From: Acidobacteriota bacterium
GTDB taxonomy: Bacteria; Acidobacteriota; Vicinamibacteria; Vicinamibacterales; CAVVIG01
Assembly: GCA_016195265.1 (NCBI GenBank)
Contig: JACPZW010000016.1
Coordinates: forward strand, 1-54,330
Direction: 5' to 3'
DNA: 54,330 nt
Part shown: in pieces, positions 1-6,280 of the stretch
Layout: the number at the start of each line of letters is the position of its first letter
How positions within the stretch are numbered: the first letter of the stretch is position 1
Notes under the pieces: generated by a model
The model's input: only the letters and a program-made list of their open reading frames with translations
Database searches by the model: none
What the model was told of the DNA's origin: nothing
Made by a program: the position numbers and the translations under genes

Positions 1-69
1 GCTATGTTGCGCGACTGGGGGCTCTTGAGCCTCGTCGATGAACATCGGCGCCTTCAGGGCGCTTTGTGA
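1..69 (+). CDS. possible 3' end of a truncated gene
   Basis: Frame 1 is open from the window edge and closes with TGA at 67-69. The 22 residues end in HRRLQGAL. This could be the C-terminal tail of a gene that starts outside the window. It is too short to assign to a family, and it may equally be a chance open frame in GC-rich DNA. Confidence 0.2.
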   Translation, partial: AMLRDWGLLSLVDEHRRLQGAL

Positions 70-101
70 ACCGCCGGATGCCGAACGGCACGTCCGGTGG
101 T

Positions 102-136
102 GTAGGAGCCGGGAGCGGGCAACCGCTCCTGGCTAC
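102..136. repeat. GTAG...CTAC-bounded hairpin at the sulfatase stop codon
   Basis: The segment opens with GTAG and closes with CTAC. In between, GGAGCGG and CCGCTCC can pair across a GCAA loop. Read on the minus strand, the CTA of the closing CTAC is the TAG stop of the sulfatase/TPR gene (133-135). It has the same layout as the elements at 9260, 11396, 14514, 35954 and 44384. It could also act in 3'-end formation, although no T-tract is visible. Confidence 0.6.
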
Positions 137-2226
137 CTGATCGCGAGCAGCGCCCGAACGTGCGCGATGTCGGAGGCGTATTGTGCGGGCGGCGCCTCCT
201 GAACGAAGCGCTCGAGTAACGGACGGGCCTCGTCGCGACGGCCCGCGTCGTGGAGCGCGATCGCGAGATTGTAGAGCGCGGTGTAATGACGCGTGTCGAG
301 CGTCACCGCCTGCTTCAAGTCGTCGATCGCCGCCGGCAAGTCGCGCACCGCGAGATCGTCGACGCCCAGATTCGCGTAGGCCGTCGCGGACGTCGGGTCC
401 AGATCGAGCACCCTCCGAAACGCCGCCTGGGCGCGGTCGTGCCGTCCCCGCCGCATCTCGACCACACCGAGCGAGTTGTACGCCTCCGCGTCATCGGGAC
501 GGGCCGCGATGACGGCGTCGATGAGCGCCAGTGACCGGTCGGACTGTCCCGCCTCGTCCAGATACGCCGCGAGCACCAACAAGACGCGGGAATCGGCCAC
601 GCCCTGCCGGGCGATGGTGTCGAGCGTGGCGATCGCCCCCGGCAGATCGCCTGTCTGACGCTGCATCGACGCCAGCTCGGTAACCGCCGTCGTGAAGGTC
701 GGGCGATTGCGGACTATGGTCCGAACGGCCGCCATGGCCTGCGCCCGCGCCCCGCCGCTGAAATCAATCACGGCGCGACTGAGCTCCTCGGCAAGGCCGA
801 TCAGGTTCTTCGGATCGTCGGCATCGGTGAAGACGCGATTGCCAGCCTCGGCGCTCGACGCCACGTAGCCCAGCGCCTGCAGGCGCTGACGCGCGTCGCC
901 GCTCAGCGTCGTCTTCTCGGCGGCCGATCCGCGCGACAGCAACGCCGAAGTCGCCTCGCGCAGCAGCGCGCCGAGCGTGCGCGCACGCTCGGCGTCGCGG
1001 GTGAAGAGGTTCGTCGCTTCCTTCGGATCGGACGACAGGTCGTAGAGCTCCGGAATCGGCAGCTCGATGAACTTGGCGCCTCCCGACACGATGCCCGTCA
1101 AGGGCGCCCAATTCCGCGTCAGGTTCGCATCCATCGCTTCGATATACGCGGTCCGCCCTGCGCCAGCCTGCCCGAACCAGGTACCGCCGCCCACCTCCGG
1201 CAGCACCGAGCGGCCCTCGAACGAGGACGGCGCCGCGACGCCGACGAGGTCGAGCGTCGTTGGCGCGACGTCGATCAGCCTGACAAGCGCATCGGTCGAC
1301 GCGCTCGTGAGACGCGACCCCGCCCACACGATCCACGGCACGCGCATCGTGACGTCGTACACGAACACGCCGTGCGTGCGCTCGCCGTGCTCGCCGAGGC
1401 TCTCGCCGTGATCCGACGCCACGACGACGAGCGTGCGATCGAGTTGGTGCGCCGCCTGCAGGTCGTCGAGCAGACGGCCGACCATCGCGTCGGCGTACGC
1501 GACTTCGGCGTCGTAGGGCTCGTGCTGCGAGGCGTACGGCTCGGGCGCGCGGTACGGCTCGTGCGGGTCGTAGAGGTGGACCCACGCGAACCAGGGAGAC
1601 GACGAGGGCTGAGGGCTGAGGGCTGAGGGCTGGACGATCCAGGCGGTCGCGGGTTTGATGACGTCTTCCGCCCGCCGCTCGGCGCCCTCCGTTGGATCGC
1701 CCGTATGTTTTTCGCCGTAGCGATCGTCGTACACGTCGAATCCGCGGTTCAGGCCGAACCGCGCGTCCAGGACGAACGCGCCGACGAATGCGCCCGTGCG
1801 ATAACCGGCTGATTTCAGGACGGTCGCGAGCGTCGGTGGCACGGCGCCGAGGCGGAACAGGCCGTTGGTTCGCACGCCGTGCACCGGCGGCGAGACCGCC
1901 GTCATGATCGACGCGTGCGATGGCAGCGTGAGCGGCGCGGAACTGTAGGTCCGCGTCAGCCGCAGACCCTCGGACGCCAGGCGATCGAGGTGAGGCGTGA
2001 GACCCGCCGGACCGCCGAACGCCCCGACTCGATCGAGACGCAGCGTGTCGATTGTGATCAGCAGGACGTTACAGTTGCGACAGGCGCCCGAGCGCACGGC
2101 CGGACGGCCGCGCCGCCAGATGATCCCGCCGGCGATCGTGACCGCTGCCACGATAACGATGACGGACAGCGCCGCGAATCGACGGCGTGATGACTTCTCC
2201 GTCCTGGGGGGGTGCCGATCGCGCAT
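133..2226 (-). CDS. membrane-anchored sulfatase-like (alkaline phosphatase superfamily) protein with C-terminal TPRs
   Basis: The protein is 697 aa. A basic N-terminus and a membrane anchor (about residues 17-37) precede a sulfatase-like hydrolase domain (about 50-450). The metal-site block reads NVLLITIDTLRLDRV (D60), and a second metal block is ASDHGESLGEHGE. The position of the formylglycine Cys/Ser in true sulfatases is Thr: T100-L-P-S-H104, so C-x-P-x-R has become T-x-P-x-H. TPR repeats fill about 480-690. It probably acts in the periplasm as a phospho- or sulfo-ester hydrolase or transferase; the substrate is unknown. The start at 2226 puts the basic anchor at the N-terminus and clears the divergent gene at 2319; an upstream ATG at 2328 would overlap it. 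Residues about 199-208 (QPSALSPQPS) are encoded by a heptamer array. Confidence 0.85.
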   Translation of the reverse strand: MRDRHPPRTEKSSRRRFAALSVIVIVAAVTIAGGIIWRRGRPAVRSGACRNCNVLLITIDTLRLDRVGAFGGPAGLTPHLDRLASEGLRLTRTYSSAPLTLPSHASIMTAVSPPVHGVRTNGLFRLGAVPPTLATVLKSAGYRTGAFVGAFVLDARFGLNRGFDVYDDRYGEKHTGDPTEGAERRAEDVIKPATAWIVQPSALSPQPSSSPWFAWVHLYDPHEPYRAPEPYASQHEPYDAEVAYADAMVGRLLDDLQAAHQLDRTLVVVASDHGESLGEHGERTHGVFVYDVTMRVPWIVWAGSRLTSASTDALVRLIDVAPTTLDLVGVAAPSSFEGRSVLPEVGGGTWFGQAGAGRTAYIEAMDANLTRNWAPLTGIVSGGAKFIELPIPELYDLSSDPKEATNLFTRDAERARTLGALLREATSALLSRGSAAEKTTLSGDARQRLQALGYVASSAEAGNRVFTDADDPKNLIGLAEELSRAVIDFSGGARAQAMAAVRTIVRNRPTFTTAVTELASMQRQTGDLPGAIATLDTIARQGVADSRVLLVLAAYLDEAGQSDRSLALIDAVIAARPDDAEAYNSLGVVEMRRGRHDRAQAAFRRVLDLDPTSATAYANLGVDDLAVRDLPAAIDDLKQAVTLDTRHYTALYNLAIALHDAGRRDEARPLLERFVQEAPPAQYASDIAHVRALLAIR
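1604..1631. repeat. in-frame heptamer array (GAGGGCT)4
   Basis: Four exact tandem copies of GAGGGCT lie inside the sulfatase gene. On the coding strand they read AGCCCTC and encode QPSALSPQPS just before the conserved WFAWVHLYDPH block. A paralogous gene has the same heptamer at the same protein position (16029-16056), and the unit recurs between genes at 44491. Confidence 0.85.
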
Positions 2227-2306
2227 GCTCGCCGCGTTACAGAATGTACACGAAAGACTCAGAACGTGCGTGAAGGGCGGCCGGAAACGGCGGTCCCCTG
2301 CGGCAA

Positions 2307-2312
2307 TATAAT
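2307..2312 (+). promoter_or_regulatory. TATAAT -10 element, possible leaderless start
   Basis: A perfect TATAAT stands out in GC-rich DNA. Only six bases separate it from the GTG at 2319, so transcription would begin at or next to the start codon. No convincing -35 box is visible about 17 bases upstream. This is inference from spacing; no transcript data are available. Confidence 0.45.
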
Positions 2313-2318
2313 CAGCAG

Positions 2319-3071
2319 GTGCGAGCATCCATGGCCGCGGCGGCTGCGCTGTTGCTCACGATCGCGCCCGCCATCGGCGCGGGCGACGCAACCGATCGCG
2401 TGTCGCGGGTCGTGCCGGTCGCCGCGGGCTCGCCGATTCGGATCGCTGCGACGATTGCCGACGTAACCATCAACGGCTCGAGCCGGCCCGACGTCCGCAT
2501 TGACATCGTCCGGCACGCCCCGCTCGCGGCCGACCTTGCGAAGTTTCCCGCCGTCGTCGACGCCGGCCCGGACGGCCTCCGCGTCTCGGCGGTCCAGGAG
2601 CACGACGGCCGCGACTCCCGCCTGCGAGCGACCATCGAGATTGCCGCGCCGGCCGACGCCGTGTTCGAGGCCGTGCGGGTGTTCGAGGGCCGCGTGCGAG
2701 TCAATCAGGTCAAGCGCGCCTGCGACGTGGACCTGCGGCGCGGCTCGATTGAGGCGACGGGACTCGCCGGCCGCGTTCGTCTCGAGGCCGGCATCGGCGC
2801 CGTCGACGTGCGCGACTCGGACTTGACGCCGGGTGGCATGATGCGCCTCCGCGTGTTCAACGGCCCGCTGCGCGTCCGGTTCGAGCGCATGCCGGCCAAC
2901 GGCCGCATCCTCGCCGTGACGTTGAACGGCGGCATCACGTCTGAGATCCCGCTGACGATGAAGGATCGCTTCGGTCCGCGGTTCGGTGAAACGACGCTCG
3001 GATCGGGTAATCCCGTGCTGTCCATGGATGTGGTCAAAGGCGACATCGGCCTGACGGTGTCGAGGCGCTGA
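2319..3071 (+). CDS. secreted DUF4097-like protein
   Basis: The protein is 250 aa. A short signal peptide (MRASMAAAAALLL..., probable cleavage after IGA) precedes a run of short beta-strand repeats: VTINGSSRPDVRIDI, LRRGSIEATGLAGRVRLEAGIGAVDVRD and DVVKGDIGLTV. This alternation is typical of DUF4097 beta-solenoid proteins, whose function is unknown. GTG at 2319 is preferred over ATG at 2331 because it supplies a positive charge before the hydrophobic stretch and sits six bases after a TATAAT. The stop is two bases before the GTG of the multihaem cytochrome, so the two genes are probably cotranscribed. The family call rests on repeat pattern, not on a diagnostic motif. Confidence 0.65.
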   Translation: MRASMAAAAALLLTIAPAIGAGDATDRVSRVVPVAAGSPIRIAATIADVTINGSSRPDVRIDIVRHAPLAADLAKFPAVVDAGPDGLRVSAVQEHDGRDSRLRATIEIAAPADAVFEAVRVFEGRVRVNQVKRACDVDLRRGSIEATGLAGRVRLEAGIGAVDVRDSDLTPGGMMRLRVFNGPLRVRFERMPANGRILAVTLNGGITSEIPLTMKDRFGPRFGETTLGSGNPVLSMDVVKGDIGLTVSRR

Positions 3072-3073
3072 AG

Positions 3074-5152
3074 GTGCGCGCCCAGTTCCTGCTCGCCCCG
3101 GCGGCCGCGTTGTTCGCGACGGCGTTCGTCTACGCGCAGTCCTACGTACCGGCGCCGACAGTGCCCAACGCGTACGTCGGTTCGGACGCGTGTCAACATT
3201 GCCATGACGGCGAGTACGACTCCTGGCGCCGCACGCTCCACGTGCAGATGACGAAGCCGATCGCGCAGGCGCGCGTCGCGGGCGACTTCGGCCCCGGCAC
3301 GCACGTCGAGCAGTACGGCCGCGCGTACACGATGGAGTCGAGCGGCGGCCGGTACTTCGTGTCGATCGCCAGCAACGGCCGGCCCGCGGAGAAGTTCCAG
3401 GTCGACTACACGCTCGGCGCCAACCGCTTTCAGGGATACCTGTCGACGCTGCCGGACGGACGGATTTACGTGCTGCCGATTTTCTGGCACGTCGAATCGA
3501 AGCGCTGGCTCGACTGGAAGGAGATCGCGCCGGTCCCCGATCATCCGCAGGGCGACCTGCGGCAGATCTGGAACATCACCTGCGTGAACTGCCACGCGAC
3601 GAACCTCGCGAGGAATCACAACCCGCAAACTGGCACGTACGCGACGACGTGGACCGAGATGGGCATCGGATGCGAAGCGTGTCATGGTCCGGGCGCGGCC
3701 CACGTGGCGATCGCGAAGGAGTGGGACAAGGATCCTCTCCGCGCGCCCGCGAACCCGTCCGCGACCGAGCTCCGCGTGTTCTCGCCCGCAAAGGCCACTC
3801 CGCGGCAGACGTTCGACGCCTGCGGCTACTGTCATGGCAACAAGAACAACGTCTTCTTCGGATTCACGCCCGGCGATCGGTACGAGGATTACGCGCTGCC
3901 GTTCCTCATCAGCGAGCTGATTCCCCGCAACGATCCGCAGGGCGATTTCTGGCCCGACGGCCGGCCGAGCCGATTCAATCGGCCGCAGGCGCTGACGCTG
4001 ACCGGCTGCTTTCAGCGCGGTCAGGCGACGTGCACGAGCTGTCACCGCATGCACGGTCCGGAAAACGCGCACATGTTGAAGGTCGCCGTAGAGACGCCGG
4101 ACGGCCGGCGCACGCGCGAGAGCGACGGCCTGTGCACGCAGTGCCACAAAAGTCCGGGTCGAGCAGGTGTTGCCGCTGGGGCGGGTCGGGCAGGTGGGCC
4201 GGCTGGGGACAGCGACTGGACCGCGCACACACATCACGCAGCCGACTCGCAGGGCAGCCGGTGCGTCGAGTGCCACATGAGCGACGTCAACTGGCGGCTG
4301 ATCACGCGGCGCCGCGATCACACGTTCCAGCCGCCTGTTCCGGAGATGACGGCGCGCTACGGCGTGCCGAACGCCTGCACGACGTGCCATGAGGACAAAT
4401 CGCCGGAGTGGGCTACGGCGACCATGGATCGCTGGTACGGGAACGGCGAGCGCCGCCGCGCGATCGTCGCCCTCGCCGATTCCTTCTATCGCGCCGGCGC
4501 CGGCGACACGACCGTGCTGCCCGATGTGGCGCGGCTCGCGGCCGATCGCTCGCACGGGCTGCTCATTCGCGCCAGCGCCGCCGAGTTCGCCGGGCAACTG
4601 ATCGCGAAGGCGGGCAGACTTGGTGGGGCAGGCGAGGGGACGGTTAACGCGCTGATTGCAGCGGCGAACGATCCCGAGCCCGCGGTGCGCGCCGCGGCCG
4701 TGCGATCGCTCGGTCTGGTCGTCGACGACCGCGCGACGGCGGTGATCGCGGCGCTGTTGTCCGACACGGCGAGAGTCGTGCGCGTGCGAGCGGCCGCAGC
4801 GCTACTCGATCGCGGCATTGGCCGCCTGGATGGACCGCTCGGCGCGGCGTTGACCCGGGCGCAGGACGAATGGGCCGAGGGTCTGCGGACGTTTTCCGAC
4901 GTCGCGCGCGATCAGAGCACGCTTGGCAGGCTGGAACTGACGCGCGGCCGCGCCGCGCAGGCCGTCGAGGCGCTGACTCACGCCGTCGCCTTGGATCCGT
5001 CGGCCGCGCAGCCGCACGTCCATCTCGGCGTCATCGCCGCCCGCGCCGGCCGCTACGACGAGGCGCTGAAGCACTTCACGACCGCGCGCTCACTGCAGCC
5101 CGACTTCCCGAATATCAATCGACTGATCGAGGAAGCGCAGAAGCGACGCTGA
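3074..5152 (+). CDS. exported octahaem cytochrome c with HEAT and TPR repeats
   Basis: The protein is 692 aa, GTG start, with a signal peptide ending about AYA/Q22. Eight CXXCH motifs begin at C40, C170, C200, C250, C320, C354, C397 and C435. They mark a covalently bound octahaem domain, homologous in outline to the cytochrome c554/c3 superfamily. HEAT-like helices (about 485-600, e.g. DPEPAVRAAAVRSLG) and two TPRs (about 625-690) follow. It probably shuttles electrons in the periplasm and docks a partner through its helical tail; that role is inference. Residues 360-380 are a collagen-like insert (RAG, GAG, RAG triplets) from a period-9 DNA repeat between haem motifs 6 and 7, with a smaller insert near 512-522. 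It lies two bases downstream of the DUF4097-like gene. Confidence 0.88.
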   Translation: MRAQFLLAPAAALFATAFVYAQSYVPAPTVPNAYVGSDACQHCHDGEYDSWRRTLHVQMTKPIAQARVAGDFGPGTHVEQYGRAYTMESSGGRYFVSIASNGRPAEKFQVDYTLGANRFQGYLSTLPDGRIYVLPIFWHVESKRWLDWKEIAPVPDHPQGDLRQIWNITCVNCHATNLARNHNPQTGTYATTWTEMGIGCEACHGPGAAHVAIAKEWDKDPLRAPANPSATELRVFSPAKATPRQTFDACGYCHGNKNNVFFGFTPGDRYEDYALPFLISELIPRNDPQGDFWPDGRPSRFNRPQALTLTGCFQRGQATCTSCHRMHGPENAHMLKVAVETPDGRRTRESDGLCTQCHKSPGRAGVAAGAGRAGGPAGDSDWTAHTHHAADSQGSRCVECHMSDVNWRLITRRRDHTFQPPVPEMTARYGVPNACTTCHEDKSPEWATATMDRWYGNGERRRAIVALADSFYRAGAGDTTVLPDVARLAADRSHGLLIRASAAEFAGQLIAKAGRLGGAGEGTVNALIAAANDPEPAVRAAAVRSLGLVVDDRATAVIAALLSDTARVVRVRAAAALLDRGIGRLDGPLGAALTRAQDEWAEGLRTFSDVARDQSTLGRLELTRGRAAQAVEALTHAVALDPSAAQPHVHLGVIAARAGRYDEALKHFTTARSLQPDFPNINRLIEEAQKRR
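4152..4214. repeat. in-frame period-9 G-rich array (7 units)
   Basis: Seven nonamers run in phase with the codons: GTCCGGGTC, GAGCAGGTG, TTGCCGCTG, GGGCGGGTC, GGGCAGGTG, GGCCGGCTG, GGGACAGCG. They encode Gly-rich triplets between two haem motifs. A short related run (AAGGCGGGC, AGACTTGGT, GGGGCAGGC) lies at 4607-4633 of the same gene. Confidence 0.75.
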
Positions 5153-5173
5153 CGCGTCGCCGCGCACGTCCTT

Positions 5174-6019
5174 CTACCGCGGCGCGACGCCGAGGCCACG
5201 AACCCGCGCGCCGGGGACGCGAACGCCGACCCGCACGTCGCCGGCCTTCGATCCGTTCGGCACCAGGTACTCGACGATGAGCTCTGTCGTCAGGCGATCT
5301 GCGAGCCGGTCGAGCGCCGGCTGAAATGACGCGGCCGTGTAGACGGGCGTGAACACGCCGTGCGTCTGCTCGACGATCCCGCGGATTGTCCCGGGAGCGT
5401 TCGCGCCGGCCCCGCTCAGATTGACGACGAGGTGGAGGATGGCGCCGCTCTCGACGATCGGTCCCAGCGTGTCCTCGTCCGTTGCGGCCGCCCCGATCGG
5501 CGTGCCGGAAATGACGACGATGGCCGAGAAGAGGGATTGCATGGCGCGCAGCGTCTGCGCCGCCAGCCCCGCCCCCCGGAGCACCTGTCGTCCCGGGGCG
5601 GCGTCGACTGACAGGGCGGCCAGGCGCGCGAGCACCGTGCGCCGGTCGTCGTCGAAGCCGGCGATCACTCGCGGGACGCCGCCGAAGGTCGCGATGGCCA
5701 CGGGCCGCTCGTCGCCGAGCCGCTCGATGAAGTGCGCGGCCGCCTTCCGGACCGCGGGGAAGTCGCCGTGCGCCTCGACGCCCGTGCCGATCAGCACGAT
5801 GACAGGGTAGTCCGCGGCATGGACGGAAAGGGTCTCGCGCTCGGCTTTGCCTTCCTCGATCGCGAAATCGTCCGGGCCCAGGTCCACCATTGGGCGGTTG
5901 CGTGGATCCGTCGCGGCAACCAGGACGAAGCGGCTCGTTCCCGTCTGTGTCGATGGCACGGGCGCCTGGATCCCCGTTGCGAGTGTGACGGCCACAAGCG
6001 CGAAGGCGACGGATGGCAC
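5174..6019 (-). CDS. secreted VWA-like (VWFA-related) protein lacking the MIDAS motif
   Basis: The protein is 281 aa with a GTG start. A hydrophobic signal sequence (PSVAFALVAVTLATGIQA) precedes a compact domain with the VWFA-related layout: a strand with 'VDLGPDDFAIEEGK', then YPVIVLIGTG, then SAIVVISGTPIG. The metal-site DxSxS is missing; the equivalent position reads GTGVEAHG. It is therefore unlikely to bind a cation as classical VWA domains do. It converges on the multihaem cytochrome gene with a 21-base gap. Function unknown. The C-terminus VRVPGARVRGLGVAPR is short compared with the other VWFA proteins here and has no TPRs. Confidence 0.65.
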   Translation of the reverse strand: MPSVAFALVAVTLATGIQAPVPSTQTGTSRFVLVAATDPRNRPMVDLGPDDFAIEEGKAERETLSVHAADYPVIVLIGTGVEAHGDFPAVRKAAAHFIERLGDERPVAIATFGGVPRVIAGFDDDRRTVLARLAALSVDAAPGRQVLRGAGLAAQTLRAMQSLFSAIVVISGTPIGAAATDEDTLGPIVESGAILHLVVNLSGAGANAPGTIRGIVEQTHGVFTPVYTAASFQPALDRLADRLTTELIVEYLVPNGSKAGDVRVGVRVPGARVRGLGVAPR

Positions 6020-6280
6020 AGCGTCGCATTATAAAGCCCGCCCCGACATGTTCGTTTGCGGGCAGTCGAGGCGGCGGCAATCGTATTTCTGAACATCGGC
6101 CGGACAGCCGTCGAAATCACGCAACGCGATGTGCCAGCCGATGCCGTTCGCTGTATCATGAACGGTCGTCGAGCGGTCAACCAACTGCTCGCACGGCGTT
6201 TACGTTCGTCTTACGCAGGACCAGCGTGGGCATCCGACAGGATGCGTGGTCATCAGCTTCTTAGAGGAGGAGCCGAAGAC

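Noticed and set aside
4152..4214. True collagen-like domain of the cytochrome
   Set aside because: Only seven triplets with several mismatches, too short for a stable triple helix; the matching DNA repeat in other genes and in intergenic DNA points to a DNA-level origin.
2705..4597. 630-codon minus-strand frame opposite the multihaem cytochrome
   Set aside because: The plus strand has eight CXXCH motifs and a signal peptide; the minus frame has no recognisable feature.
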